Shown: positions 24,235 to 36,130, counted from the first letter of the stretch. The stretch is DNA of 40,027 bases from Gemmatimonadaceae bacterium (GCA_002726335.1 PBSR01000131.1:1-40027), one strand, 5' to 3'. Notes: a model not told the origin generated them from the letters alone. Numbers and translations: made by a program.

Positions 24235-25764
24235 ATGAAAACAGAAATCTTCATCAATCAGGGGATTCACGAATCCCGCATCGCCATCGTCGAGGACGGC
24301 ACGCTAGCTGAGATCTGGGTCGAGCGTCCAGAGTCGGAGCGCATGGTCGGTGATATCTATCTTGGCAAGGTCAACGCCGTCCTGCCCAGCCTGCAGGCAG
24401 CCTTTGTCGATATCGGTCTGGAGCGCACCGCGTTTCTGCAGGTGCGGGATATGGTCGAAGCCGAAAACGAAGACGACGACAGCAACAGCAATGGGCGCCG
24501 CAGCGGCCGCCGGCCGCGGCAGTATCCACCGATTCAGGATCTCGTCAAGAAGGGTCAGGAGATCCTGGTGCAGATCACCAAGGAGCCGATCAGCACCAAG
24601 GGGGCCCGTATCACCACGCAACTGGCCCTGGCAGGGCGCTTCGTCGTCCTCATGCCCACCGGTGACTGGGTGGGTGTGTCGCGCAAGATCAGCAGTTGGA
24701 ACGAACGCCGCCGTCTGCGCGACGCCGTGCGCAAGCTGACACCTTCCGGGTACTCCTGCATCGTCCGCACAGAGGGTCGTGGACAACAGGAGAAGGGCTT
24801 CCGCAAGGATATCAAGCAGCTGCATCGAACGCACCGTCGCCTGGCCAAGAAGGCGAAGCGTGCCAAGGCCCCGGCTCTTGTGCATCAGGAAATGGGGATG
24901 ACATCGAGTGTGATCCGCGACGTCTTCACCGACAACGTCGATCGACTCGTCGTCGACTCCCGGGAGCTGTACAACGAGATCCAGGACTATCTCAAGAGCG
25001 TCTCCCCCGACCTGCGCAAGCGCGTCGAGTACCATCGCGACAAGAAGCCGATCTTCGACCATTTCAAGATCGAGAAGGAACTGGAGAAGGTCACCGACAG
25101 GGAGGTCTGGATGCGTCGAGGCGGCTCCCTCGTCATCGACCACGCCGAGGCCGGCACCTTCATCGACGTGAACTCGGCGCGCAATACGGGGAAACGAGAC
25201 CAGGAAGAGAGCATCCTGCACACCAACCTGGAGGCCGCCAAGGAGGTCGCACGCCAGCTGCGACTGCGAGACATCGGCGGCATCATCGTCATCGACTTCA
25301 TCGACATGCACGACGAACGCAACCGTCGCAAGCTTGTGGATGCCATGATTGAAGAGACCAGGCCACATCGCGCCAAAGTCTCCATCAGCCCGCAGATCTC
25401 TGAGTTCGGCCTCGTCGAGATGACTCGCCAGCGAGTGCGACCCAATCTTCTGCACACCCACTCCGAGCCCTGTCCCACCTGTTCCGGGACGGGACGGGTG
25501 CTGGGCCCCGACACGACGATCACGAAGATCGAACGCTGGTTGCGCCGTGCCTATGCCGGCAACGGTGACCGCCGGTTTCGTCTGCAGGTCCACCCCGAAG
25601 TGGCAGCCTACATGCGGGCCGACAACGGGGGTCGTCTGAAAGATATGCGCAAGGCGACCAAAGCCAGAGTCGACATCGAGGAGGATACGGCGATGCCGCA
25701 ACAGGACTACCGCTTCATCTCGGTCAGGAGGGATCTTGATGTGACCGCCGAATTCAAGGGGTGA
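24235..25764 (+). CDS. rng: Ribonuclease E/G family endoribonuclease
   Basis: A 509-residue RNase G-type enzyme that cuts single-stranded AU-rich RNA for rRNA maturation and mRNA decay. The S1 domain opens with GDIYLGKVNAVLPSLQAAFV and is interrupted by an acidic/basic low-complexity stretch (about residues 76-96). The catalytic aspartates are D311 (FIDVNSARNTG) and D354 (IVIDFIDM), 43 apart as in E. coli RNase E D303/D346. A zinc-link CPTC motif follows near 418. No long C-terminal scaffold exists, so it is RNase G-like. It is upstream of rplU-rpmA, a common neighbourhood. Confidence 0.93.
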   Translation: MKTEIFINQGIHESRIAIVEDGTLAEIWVERPESERMVGDIYLGKVNAVLPSLQAAFVDIGLERTAFLQVRDMVEAENEDDDSNSNGRRSGRRPRQYPPIQDLVKKGQEILVQITKEPISTKGARITTQLALAGRFVVLMPTGDWVGVSRKISSWNERRRLRDAVRKLTPSGYSCIVRTEGRGQQEKGFRKDIKQLHRTHRRLAKKAKRAKAPALVHQEMGMTSSVIRDVFTDNVDRLVVDSRELYNEIQDYLKSVSPDLRKRVEYHRDKKPIFDHFKIEKELEKVTDREVWMRRGGSLVIDHAEAGTFIDVNSARNTGKRDQEESILHTNLEAAKEVARQLRLRDIGGIIVIDFIDMHDERNRRKLVDAMIEETRPHRAKVSISPQISEFGLVEMTRQRVRPNLLHTHSEPCPTCSGTGRVLGPDTTITKIERWLRRAYAGNGDRRFRLQVHPEVAAYMRADNGGRLKDMRKATKARVDIEEDTAMPQQDYRFISVRRDLDVTAEFKG

Positions 25765-25784
25765 TTCCCCTGTGGCGGAACACG

Positions 25785-25813
25785 TTGACAGATTCGCCGA
25801 GGCCCTGTAACTT
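25785..25813 (+). promoter_or_regulatory. Predicted rplU-rpmA promoter
   Basis: TTGACA (25785-25790), 17 bases, then TAACTT (25808-25813). The leader to rplU would be about 70 bases and contains AGGAG at 25874-25878. Confidence 0.5.
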
Positions 25814-25892
25814 TGTCAGTTCGCTCCGGAGGCTGCTTTTGCCGCTCTCCGGCAGCCACCCAAACACCTAGGCAGGAGAACAGGCGGTCCTC

Positions 25893-26210
25893 ATGTACGC
25901 CGTCGTCGACATCGCTGGTCAGCAGTTCCAGGTGGAGGAAGGTGCCGTCCTTCGTGTGCCCCTTCTCGACCTCGAAGAAGGCGTCAAACAGACGTTTTCT
26001 GACGTGTTACTCGTCCGGTCCGATTCCGATACCCTCGTGGGCAGTCCCCACGTTTCAGGGGCCTCCGTTGAGGCGACCGTCATCGGCCACGGCCGCGGCG
26101 ACAAGATCATCGTCTTCAAGATGAAGCGCCGGAAGAACTACCGCCGTCGCAATGGACATCGCCAGGACTATACCGAGATCAAGATCGACGGTATCGTCGC
26201 GCCCAATTAG
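25893..26210 (+). CDS. rplU: 50S ribosomal protein L21
   Basis: 105 residues, MYAVVDIAGQQFQVEEGAVL at the start and FKMKRRKNYRRRNGHRQDYT near the end, both diagnostic of bL21, which binds 23S rRNA. Length is normal. Followed by rpmA after 84 bases. Confidence 0.97.
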   Translation: MYAVVDIAGQQFQVEEGAVLRVPLLDLEEGVKQTFSDVLLVRSDSDTLVGSPHVSGASVEATVIGHGRGDKIIVFKMKRRKNYRRRNGHRQDYTEIKIDGIVAPN

Positions 26211-26294
26211 ATTGACGGCACACTGCACCCATCAGACAGACTCCGTACTGCACTGACCATACAGACCCCAGACTGAACAGGTCCAGGACACTCC

Positions 26295-26549
26295 ATGGCT
26301 CATAAGAAAGGCGTCGGCAGTTCCCGTAACGGACGCGACAGCAATGCCCAGCGGCTCGGCGTCAAGAGCGCCGGTGGCCAGATCGTGTCCGCGGGTTCCA
26401 TCATCATCCGCCAGCGCGGCACACGGATCCACCCGGGTTTGAATGTGAAGAAAGGCAGCGACGATACTCTGTTCGCCACCATCGATGGTCGCGTCGTCTT
26501 TGCCATGACCGGCCGGCACCGCAAGCAGGTGAGCATCGAGCCCGTCTAG
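26295..26549 (+). CDS. rpmA: 50S ribosomal protein L27
   Basis: 84 residues. It starts [20 protein letters not shown], with the free N-terminal tail that reaches the peptidyl-transferase centre and no Firmicutes-type cleaved leader. [13 protein letters not shown] is conserved. AGGA is placed before the ATG. It ends just ahead of a strong terminator. Confidence 0.97.
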   Translation: MAHKKGVGSSRNGRDSNAQRLGVKSAGGQIVSAGSIIIRQRGTRIHPGLNVKKGSDDTLFATIDGRVVFAMTGRHRKQVSIEPV

Positions 26550-26577
26550 CACCAGCGCAGTCCTTACAAGAAATGCG

Positions 26578-26624
26578 AAAAACGCCGCTGGATCTTTGCT
26601 CAGAAGATCCGGCGGCGTTTTTTT
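26578..26624. terminator. Bidirectional intrinsic terminator between rpmA and sdhB
   Basis: A 19-bp stem (26578-26596 with 26604-26622, one G-T pair) and a 7-base loop. It is flanked by AAAAA on the left and TTTTTTT on the right, so it can end both the rightward rpmA and the leftward sdh transcripts. Confidence 0.93.
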
Positions 26625-26660
26625 GTTCTGCCTGTTCGTCGGCAGACAGCGATCGGTGTC

Positions 26661-27434
<774 letters not shown>

Positions 27435-27538
27435 CGCGTTCTGCCGACGCTCGGCGCCACCGGCCCCATCGCCCTCCTGGGAGGCTGCCCTCGGACATCC
27501 ACAATCGCCGCCGCGGCCATCACGGCTCGTGCTCACAC

Positions 27539-29452
<1,914 letters not shown>

Positions 29453-29479
29453 CGCTCTTTAGTCCCCCTCTTCCTCTTT

Positions 29480-30100
29480 TCAGCCGCCGGCGAACATCGC
29501 GGCGGGAATCAGGGCAAAGCCGCCGGCGATGAGGATGCACAGAACCATGGACAGTCGACGCAATGCCGGCCGAGCCGACAACCCCAGGGTCTGAAAGGCA
29601 CTGCGCAGAGCATGCCACAAATGGAAGCCCAGCACGGTCATGGCGAAGACGTAGCAGCCGGCCCACAGGGGCTGCCGGAAGGTACCGGCCACGAGCTGGA
29701 ACAGGCTGTCGTCGACGCGGTCACCGTACTTGAAGCTGTAGATGTGTTGGGCGATGAACAGTGCGATGATGATGCCGGAGGGGATCATCGTTCGTGATGC
29801 CAGTGATCGGCCCCCGACGGCCTGCAGTTGCCGGTAGCCGACGGGACGGGCGGTGGTGGCCTCTCTGGACAGGGACACGGCAGAGTAGATGTGCAATGCC
29901 AGCGCCAGCAGCAGTATCAATTCGGTAGGTATCACCAGCGGTGCGGAGGCCTCGAGAAAGGCGGCGTAGTCGTCGAAGGCAGCGCCGTGATCCCCGGCCA
30001 GCAACTGCAGGTTGCCGACGAGGTGGCCGACGAGGAACCCGTACCAGATCAGCCCCGTGAGGGCCATCATCACTTTCCTGCCGATGCTGGATGTAAACAT
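29480..30100 (-). CDS. sdhC: Succinate dehydrogenase cytochrome b subunit (type B)
   Basis: 206 residues with five hydrophobic helices, the single-subunit di-heme anchor of type-B enzymes. Candidate heme-ligand histidines lie in LVGHLVGN, LHIYSAVS, AQHIYSFKY and GFHLWHAL. The ATG giving MFTSSIGRKVMMALTG matches family starts; the longer open frame runs into the divergent promoter region. First gene of sdhCAB. No sdhD is present, as expected for this type. Confidence 0.92.
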   Translation of the reverse strand: MFTSSIGRKVMMALTGLIWYGFLVGHLVGNLQLLAGDHGAAFDDYAAFLEASAPLVIPTELILLLALALHIYSAVSLSREATTARPVGYRQLQAVGGRSLASRTMIPSGIIIALFIAQHIYSFKYGDRVDDSLFQLVAGTFRQPLWAGCYVFAMTVLGFHLWHALRSAFQTLGLSARPALRRLSMVLCILIAGGFALIPAAMFAGG

Positions 30101-30156
30101 GGGTATCGAAGGCTCCCTCGGGACCGAAGCACGGCCCGTGCGTTGGCGGACCTCCC

Positions 30157-30185
30157 AATATGACGCGTCGCCGAGGGAGGCGCAA
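30157..30185 (-). promoter_or_regulatory. Possible sdhCAB promoter
   Basis: TTGCGC (30185-30180), 17 bases, CATATT (30162-30157) on the minus strand, about 50 bases before the sdhC ATG. Matches are moderate. Confidence 0.4.
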
Positions 30186-30204
30186 TTGGGCCGAGGCCGA
30201 TCGC

Positions 30205-30233
30205 TTGCTGCCGGAGAGATTGGTTCGTACCCT
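30205..30233 (+). promoter_or_regulatory. Possible sucCD promoter
   Basis: TTGCTG (30205-30210), 17 bases, TACCCT (30228-30233). The same GC-rich -10 form occurs at dnaA. Back-to-back with the sdh promoter in the 164-base divergent gap. Confidence 0.4.
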
Positions 30234-30264
30234 TTTCGGCCCCCTAACGAACCGTGCGAAGTGC

Positions 30265-31422
30265 ATGAAAATTCACGAGTTCCAGGCAAAACAGGTGTTG
30301 CGAGACTACGGCGTCACCGTGCCCGACGGCGGTGTCGCTAGGACCCCCGATGAGGCCGAAACCATCGCCAGCGGGCTTGGCGGCAAGGTCGTCGTCAAGG
30401 CGCAGATCCACGCCGGCGGCCGAGGCAAGGGCGGTGGCGTCAAGCTTGCCACATCGTCGGAGGAAGCCAGGCAGCTGGCCGACGACATCCTCGGTATGCA
30501 GCTGGTCACCCATCAGACGGGCCCTGCCGGGCAAGCGGTCAAGCAGGTTCTGGTAGAGAAGGCCAGTGACATCGCTCGCGAGCTCTATCTGGGCATCACC
30601 CTGGATCGGGCCCGGGGCTGCGATGTGATCATGGCCAGCCAGGAGGGAGGTGTCGAGATCGAGCAGGTTGCTGCCACCAACCCGGAGGCCATCCTGCGCG
30701 AACACGTACATCCAGGTCTGGGACTGCGGCCTTTCCAGGCGACCCGTCTGGCCTTCGGCCTTGGCCTGGAGGGCAAGGCGGTTCGCGAAGGGGCCAAGAT
30801 GTTGCTGGCGCTCTACGAGGCCTATCAGGGATCGGACTGTTCGCTGGCCGAGATCAACCCTCTCGTCATCACCGGAGACGGTCAGGTGCTGGCTCTGGAT
30901 ACCAAGATCAACCTCGACGACAACGCTCTGTTCCGGCACAAGGATCTGGCGGCGTTGCGCGATCTCGACGAGGAGGCCGCCCTCGAGGTCGAGGCGTCGG
31001 AGCACGGCCTGAACTATATCAAGCTGGACGGCAACATCGGCTGCATGGTAAACGGCGCCGGGCTGGCCATGGCGACGATGGACATCATCAAGCTCGCCGG
31101 CGGCGAGCCGGCCAACTTCCTCGATGTCGGCGGCGGCGCCAGCGCTGAAACCGTCGAGAACGGGTTCCGGATCCTGCTCTCGGATCCCAATGTCAAAGCG
31201 ATCCTGATCAATATCTTCGGCGGCATCGTCCGCTGCGATCGCGTCGCCGAAGGCGTCATCCAGGCGCGGAAGAACATCGAGGTAAACGTCCCCGTCGTGG
31301 TCCGTCTCGCCGGTACGAACGCCGACGTTGCCGCTGAGATGCTGCAGAACTCGGAGATGGATTTCACCGTCGGCGAGGGTCTCAAGGATGCGGCCCAGAA
31401 GGCGGTGGAGGTGTTGCGATGA
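30265..31422 (+). CDS. sucC: Succinyl-CoA synthetase beta subunit
   Basis: 385 residues, full length. [20 protein letters not shown] begins the ATP-grasp domain; [18 protein letters not shown] is the conserved nucleotide-grasp segment, and ALINPLVI-type sequence ([13 protein letters not shown]) and [16 protein letters not shown] follow. It forms succinate and ATP/GTP from succinyl-CoA with SucD. The ATG was chosen by homology. Its stop overlaps the sucD ATG. Confidence 0.96.
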   Translation: MKIHEFQAKQVLRDYGVTVPDGGVARTPDEAETIASGLGGKVVVKAQIHAGGRGKGGGVKLATSSEEARQLADDILGMQLVTHQTGPAGQAVKQVLVEKASDIARELYLGITLDRARGCDVIMASQEGGVEIEQVAATNPEAILREHVHPGLGLRPFQATRLAFGLGLEGKAVREGAKMLLALYEAYQGSDCSLAEINPLVITGDGQVLALDTKINLDDNALFRHKDLAALRDLDEEAALEVEASEHGLNYIKLDGNIGCMVNGAGLAMATMDIIKLAGGEPANFLDVGGGASAETVENGFRILLSDPNVKAILINIFGGIVRCDRVAEGVIQARKNIEVNVPVVVRLAGTNADVAAEMLQNSEMDFTVGEGLKDAAQKAVEVLR

Positions 31423-32294
31423 GTGTCCTGGTCGACAAGAACACACGTGTCTTCGTGCAGGCCATCACCGGTACCGAGGGCTCCTTCCATACCAAGCAGA
31501 TGCTCGAGTACGGCACGCAGGTCGTGGGCGGCTGTACGCCGGGCAAGGGCGGCCAGACCTTCGAAGGCGTGCCGGTGTTCGACACGGTTGCCGCGGGCGT
31601 CGCCGAGACGGGGGCCGACGCCTCGCTCATTTTCGTACCGCCGCCCTTCGCCGCCGACGCGATCATGGAGGCCGCCGACGCGGGGATCGGCGTCGTTGCC
31701 TGTGTTTCTGAAGGGATCCCGGTGGCCGACATGGTGCGGGCCAGGGAGTTTCTCCGCAGCCACCCCGGAACGCGCCTGATCGGCCCGAACTGCCCCGGGG
31801 TCATTACGCCGGGCGAGTGCAAGATGGGCATCATGCCCGGATTCATTCACCAGCAGGGCACGGTGGGTGTCATTTCCCGGTCCGGCACGCTGACGTACGA
31901 GGCCGTCGGCCAGCTCTCCGAGCGTGGCCTGGGGCAGTCGACCTGTATCGGCATCGGCGGTGACCCCATCATCGGCACCGATTTTCTCGACGCCTTTCAG
32001 CTGTTCGCCGCAGACGGAGATACAGAAGCTGTCGTCATGATCGGCGAGATCGGCGGCTCGGCCGAGGAGAACGCCGCAGCCTGGGTGAAGGACCACTTCG
32101 ATCGTCCCGTCGTCGGCTTTATCGCCGGACGTACGGCTCCCCCCGGACGGCGTATGGGCCACGCAGGGGCCATCGTTTCGGGCGGCAAAGGAACAGCGGA
32201 CGACAAGATGGCGGCCATGGAGGCGGCGGGTATTCTCGTGTGCGAGAGTCCGGCCGACATCGGCGCCACCGTGGCTGAGGCACTGGCTCGCTGA
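31419..32294 (+). CDS. sucD: Succinyl-CoA synthetase alpha subunit
   Basis: 291 residues. The CoA-binding Rossmann domain has [20 protein letters not shown] and [29 protein letters not shown] is conserved, and the phosphorylated histidine lies in [17 protein letters not shown] overlap with sucC. It is next to sdhCAB, so two consecutive TCA steps are encoded side by side. Confidence 0.96.
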   Translation: MSVLVDKNTRVFVQAITGTEGSFHTKQMLEYGTQVVGGCTPGKGGQTFEGVPVFDTVAAGVAETGADASLIFVPPPFAADAIMEAADAGIGVVACVSEGIPVADMVRAREFLRSHPGTRLIGPNCPGVITPGECKMGIMPGFIHQQGTVGVISRSGTLTYEAVGQLSERGLGQSTCIGIGGDPIIGTDFLDAFQLFAADGDTEAVVMIGEIGGSAEENAAAWVKDHFDRPVVGFIAGRTAPPGRRMGHAGAIVSGGKGTADDKMAAMEAAGILVCESPADIGATVAEALAR

Positions 32295-32381
32295 GCTGAA
32301 CTCACAGATGGGACAACACGACGCGCTGTCCGGCTTCCCCCGGATGGCGCGTCTGTCGTCCGGGCCTACCTGCCGGCAGTC

Positions 32382-33224
32382 TTACCGCCAGGCGGCGGCC
32401 GGACCGTCGGCCGGAGCCGGCCGGGAGTAAGGCGACAGGATCGGCATGATGGGCGAGGACCGACGCAGCCAGCGGATCCCCGCCACCAGGGCGACCCCGG
32501 CTGCCAGGAGGACGACGACCGGTAGCGGCTCGGCCGCACCCAGTCCATCCCAACCGGTATACACGCGCAGGTTTACCGCGACCACGGACAGAGCATTGTT
32601 GACCGCATGGGCGAGCATGGCCGGATACAGACTGTGGGTCCAGTGTACGAGAGCCGACAGGAACAGGCCCAACAGGAACAGTGCCGGGAACTGCCAGGGG
32701 TTGAAATGAGCCGCAGCGAACAGCAGGGCTGAACCCACGACAGCGGCTCGCGGACCGATATGGTACCGCAGCCCGGTGAACACGAAGCCGCGGAAAAAGG
32801 CCTCCTCGCAGAGGGCGGGGACGAGGATGACAGCAAGCAGAATGGTCAGACCCGACGTCGGGTCGGTGATCAGCTGGGTCCGCACAAGAAGATAGTCGAA
32901 CAGCAGTGGCGGCTCCCAGGCCAGAGCCTCGAGCACCCTGGCGCAGCCCTGGTCGAACTCCGAGGCCAGCAACGCCGCCCCCAACGTGGCCAGGGCAGCC
33001 GCACCCAGCGAACGCCCGGCCGTCGCGTTGAGCAGGAAGACGTCCTCTGGAACAAAGCGGCGCAGGCGGACGGCGAGCGCGGCCAACCACAGGAGAAACA
33101 ACTCGGCAGCCACCGTACCCGCATGTGATGATCTCTCACCCACGATGGGGTAGATGAGGAACTGGGCTACGGGAAAAGCGACGAAGCCGAGCAGCAGAAC
33201 CTGGCGTAGTGTCGGGTAGGGCGT
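32382..33224 (-). CDS. CPBP family intramembrane glutamic endopeptidase, apparent ACG start
   Basis: About 280 residues and seven or more hydrophobic segments. The CPBP/Abi motifs are present: LCEEAFFRGFVFTGLR (EExxxR), FAAAHFNPW (FxxxH) and LAHAVNNAL (HxxxN). Such membrane proteases cut substrates within the bilayer; bacterial roles are mostly unknown. The only canonical start, GTG at 33143, would remove a clear first helix. The reading frame continues upstream as PYPTLRQVLLLGFVAFPVAQ without ATG, GTG or TTG as far as the TAG of the preceding cytochrome gene. ACG at 33224, nine bases after GGAG, is the best start. It follows the cytochrome gene by six bases. Confidence 0.85.
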   Translation of the reverse strand, partial: TPYPTLRQVLLLGFVAFPVAQFLIYPIVGERSSHAGTVAAELFLLWLAALAVRLRRFVPEDVFLLNATAGRSLGAAALATLGAALLASEFDQGCARVLEALAWEPPLLFDYLLVRTQLITDPTSGLTILLAVILVPALCEEAFFRGFVFTGLRYHIGPRAAVVGSALLFAAAHFNPWQFPALFLLGLFLSALVHWTHSLYPAMLAHAVNNALSVVAVNLRVYTGWDGLGAAEPLPVVVLLAAGVALVAGIRWLRRSSPIMPILSPYSRPAPADGPAAAWR

Positions 33225-33230
33225 GGCCGC

Positions 33231-33731
33231 CTACTCCTCGGTGATGAAGTGCAGTTTGCCGCCGTGGCAGGTGCCGCACCTGATGGGCTGGCCGTCAGCC
33301 GGCAGATCCACCCGCCGGGTCAAGGTCCGCGGCGCCTCCCCCTCCTTTTCAGCCGGTATCACGACTTTCAGGTGAATTCCGGCGTCCTCCCCTTTCTTCT
33401 GTGTCACAGCCGAGATCTGCACCAGTTTTCCATCGTGGCCGACCTCCAGTTGCGCCCGCCCGGCGCTGGCCAGTGTGTCGGTGAAGCTGGCGTACATCCG
33501 CCGGGCGATCTTCTTGTTTTCGGTCTCGATCTCGTACTCCATCTTGCCATCCTTCTTGATATGGCAATGCAGACACGATTTCACACCGAGGGCCCGTTTC
33601 ACCTTCTTCATTGCCCGTACCGTGCTCTTGTAGTTATCCCCCCAGATTGTGCGGCCATCGTCGTCGGCACCCACCGGCACACCGACGACGCCCCACACTG
33701 TGATCAGGCAGAATATGGTCGTCCAACGCAT
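33231..33731 (-). CDS. Periplasmic diheme c-type cytochrome
   Basis: 166 residues with a Sec signal peptide (WTTIFCLITVWGVVGVPVGA) and two heme-attachment motifs, CLHCH (53-57) and CGTCH (152-156). The first motif's setting, VKRALGVKSCLHCH followed by NKKIARRMY, resembles the cytochrome domains related to photosynthetic reaction-centre cytochrome subunits. The middle is lysine- and glutamate-rich. It would carry electrons in the periplasm; its partner is not evident. GGAG precedes the ATG. It is co-oriented with the protease gene and separated by six bases. Confidence 0.85.
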   Translation of the reverse strand: MRWTTIFCLITVWGVVGVPVGADDDGRTIWGDNYKSTVRAMKKVKRALGVKSCLHCHIKKDGKMEYEIETENKKIARRMYASFTDTLASAGRAQLEVGHDGKLVQISAVTQKKGEDAGIHLKVVIPAEKEGEAPRTLTRRVDLPADGQPIRCGTCHGGKLHFITEE

Positions 33732-33769
33732 GGTCTCTCGCTCTCCTCATTCAACACCGGAATGCAACG

Positions 33770-33797
33770 AACATACGGCCCGCCGTCGGCATATCAA
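33770..33797 (-). promoter_or_regulatory. Possible promoter of the cytochrome-protease pair
   Basis: TTGATA (33797-33792), 16 bases, TATGTT (33775-33770) on the minus strand. It overlaps the stop codon of the glycosyltransferase gene upstream. Confidence 0.45.
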
Positions 33798-34732
33798 CCG
33801 GGGGGTGGCGACGAACGCAGGTAGGCCCGGGTGCGTTCCGACCACCACAGGTAATCGAAACAGAGGGTTGGTACGTAGCCGCACGCCTCGCCGCACCGGA
33901 CGAGGCCGAACACAGGCGCATGGATGACGGGCCACAGGGTGGCCATCAGCACCAGTCGCCTGGGATGCCACCAGGACAGTTGCAGAAAGTCGAGGCGCAG
34001 CACGTCGACCAACTCGGGGTGGCGGTCCAGCAGCAGCGGCAGCGAGCCGGCCCCGTAGGTTGCCATGGACTGACGCATGCCCAGCAACCCCTTCCAACCA
34101 TGATGTACCGATCCCGCCGCCGGCTCGTAGCGAACGACCACTCCGGCGCGATCCAGGCGGTAGCCGAGTTCCAGATCCTCACCGCCGTACGTCGAGAAAC
34201 CCTCGTCGAAGCAGCCCACATCCAGCAGGACCTGTCGTGACACCGAGGAATTGCCGGTGACGAAACAGCTGAAAGGTACCGGACCCCCGCCGAAACGACC
34301 GACGCCACGGCTGCCGGCATACCGCATAAACGGTGTGTCGGGGACATCGGGAGCCCAGCGGATTGCCCCCACGGCCACGGCGCCGGGGTGCCGGGCATGG
34401 AACAGGTCGTGGGCCTGAAAGAAGTCCGGCTCCACTGTCATGTCGCCGTCCAGGAAGATGACGATGTCCCCTTTCGCGATCCGAATCCCGGCGTTCCGCG
34501 CCACGGCCCGCCCCCCGTTGTCGGGCAGGTGCAGGACGGTCAGGGGAAATTCGCCGACCATGCCAGCCCATAAATCCGGGTCGAACCCGGGAGTTCCATC
34601 ATCGACGACGATGACCTCCGCCCGAGATGAGTCGAAGCGCTGATCGGCGACACTGCGAAGCAGCCCCCGCAATTGTTCCGGTGCCCGGTAGGTCGGCACC
34701 ACGAGGGACAACCGGGGCCTGGCGGAACCCAT
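33794..34732 (-). CDS. Family 2 glycosyltransferase
   Basis: 312 residues with a GT-A fold: LSLVVPTYRAPEQLRGLLRS, VIVVDDGTPG, then NGGRAVARNAGI and the DxD-type IVIFLDGDMTVEPDF that binds metal and nucleotide-sugar. GGEDLELGYRLDRAG is the acceptor-side ED motif. It adds sugars to a surface glycan; the donor is unknown. The ATG overlaps the upstream gene's stop by one base (TGATG), so the two glycosyltransferases are translationally coupled. Confidence 0.88.
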   Translation of the reverse strand: MGSARPRLSLVVPTYRAPEQLRGLLRSVADQRFDSSRAEVIVVDDGTPGFDPDLWAGMVGEFPLTVLHLPDNGGRAVARNAGIRIAKGDIVIFLDGDMTVEPDFFQAHDLFHARHPGAVAVGAIRWAPDVPDTPFMRYAGSRGVGRFGGGPVPFSCFVTGNSSVSRQVLLDVGCFDEGFSTYGGEDLELGYRLDRAGVVVRYEPAAGSVHHGWKGLLGMRQSMATYGAGSLPLLLDRHPELVDVLRLDFLQLSWWHPRRLVLMATLWPVIHAPVFGLVRCGEACGYVPTLCFDYLWWSERTRAYLRSSPPPG

Positions 34733-35856
34733 CACAGGCTCTCGTACAGCGCCAACAAGCGAGGTGCCTCCTTCTCCCAGCAAAACCGCCGGGCGGCACT
34801 CCGGGCGGCCACACTCAGCTGTGACCGACCTTCGGCATCGGCGAACAGACCCCGCAGGGAGTCAGCGATGGCAGACGGATTCTCGGGATCGGCGACGACA
34901 CCGGCACCGGTGTCGAGCATCACCCGTCGAATCTGCGGCGTATCGCCAGCCAGTACCGGCAGGCCGGCGATGAAATACTCGAACAGCTTGTTCGGCAGCG
35001 ACCAGGCAAAGCTCTCCCCCGTGGGTTTGATCACACAAACCCCCACGTCGGCACCACACGTCCACTCGTGCAGCTCGGGGAACGGCACGCGGGGCAGAAA
35101 GCGGACCCGGTCCTGCAGGCCGTGGCTGACAACCTGCTGCCGCAAGGCGGACTCCGTCGGACCGCCGCCCAGCAGCACGAGACGTCCCCAGTCGATCTGG
35201 ACCATGGCCTGAATCATCTCACCCAGACCGTTGTCGGTCAGAAAACCACCCTGGTACAAGGCCAGCGGCTCTGGGTCACCGATCAGCCCAAGGGCCTGCC
35301 GCAGAGGGGACTCGGCAACGGGTTCTCGCCATGGCGGCAGGTTGCGCACGACGGCGGGCAGGTCTGTGAGGTTGTAGCGGCGGCGCAGGTCCTCGGCGAT
35401 CGCGTCGCTTACCGTCATCACCCGATCGACGGTTCGCAGGAGCCGGCGTTCCCAGAATTCCCAGAAGCCACGAATCAAGGGTCGATTCACCAGGGAGGAC
35501 TGACGCGAGAACAGCTCGTGAGAATCGTAGACCAGGGGAACCGCCAGTCGTCGCGCGGCGCGGGCAGCCGGCCACAGGGCATCGAGGTCATGGGCATGGA
35601 AGACATCTGCCGCCGTGGCCAGAGCCTGCCGTGCAGCCAGCCGCCAGAAGTGCGGGTAGCTGAAGCGCAGAGAGTGGCCTCGATCGAGAGGAATCAGGTG
35701 CAGACCGAAGGCGTCCCATTCGGCCGGCATCGGTCCGGAATGGAAGTCGGTAGCGATCAGACTCACCCGATGGCCGGCATCCGCCAGAGCCTTCGCCTCC
35801 CGATAGACCCGGAAATCGAAGCAGAGGTCGCCGAACACGACCATGCAGACGTGCAT
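34732..35856 (-). CDS. Family 4 glycosyltransferase (GT-B fold)
   Basis: 374 residues. The N-terminal start MHVCMVVFGDLCFDFRVYRE and the HAHDLDALWPA and YDSHELFSRQ motifs are typical of GT4 acceptor domains. The donor domain has LYQGGFLTDNGLGEMIQAM, RLVLLGGGPTE, VRFLPRVPFPEL and SLPNKLFEYFIAGLPVLA with the catalytic glutamate region. The ATG was preferred over TTG seven codons earlier. It probably adds a sugar to a lipid-linked or surface glycan. It lies about 340 bases downstream of a strong promoter, across an inverted-repeat element. Confidence 0.88.
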   Translation of the reverse strand: MHVCMVVFGDLCFDFRVYREAKALADAGHRVSLIATDFHSGPMPAEWDAFGLHLIPLDRGHSLRFSYPHFWRLAARQALATAADVFHAHDLDALWPAARAARRLAVPLVYDSHELFSRQSSLVNRPLIRGFWEFWERRLLRTVDRVMTVSDAIAEDLRRRYNLTDLPAVVRNLPPWREPVAESPLRQALGLIGDPEPLALYQGGFLTDNGLGEMIQAMVQIDWGRLVLLGGGPTESALRQQVVSHGLQDRVRFLPRVPFPELHEWTCGADVGVCVIKPTGESFAWSLPNKLFEYFIAGLPVLAGDTPQIRRVMLDTGAGVVADPENPSAIADSLRGLFADAEGRSQLSVAARSAARRFCWEKEAPRLLALYESL

Positions 35857-35964
35857 GCCGCCATCGTCAGTGGTCAAAATATCGCGGTCAAAGAGCGAGG
35901 AGAAAGGACCACAAAGAGAAAGCAGTCCGACACTGAGTCGAACTGCTCCCTTGCAGCAGAATGG

Positions 35965-36130
35965 TGAGTGTGGCGATCCTGGGGTGCGATCACCATCCGC
36001 TTCCGAACCCCTCTCACGAGGTCATGCGGGGAGTCGGGGGCGAAGGTTTCGGAGGCCCGATCTGGGGGTGTCCGGCCTGTCGTGGGATGGGGATTGACCG
36101 AGTCGGTCACGCGACAGATCGCCACACTCA
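35965..36130. repeat. 166-bp inverted-repeat-bounded element (MITE-like or structured leader)
   Basis: TGAGTGTGGCGATC at 35965-35978 is perfectly complemented by GATCGCCACACTCA at 36117-36130. Inside, TTCCGAACCCC and GGTTTCGGA partly pair, and TGACCGA-G-TCGGTCA is a palindrome at 36095-36109. No target duplication is evident. It sits between the promoter at 36200-36228 and the glycosyltransferases, so it would be transcribed as a folded leader. Confidence 0.55.
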
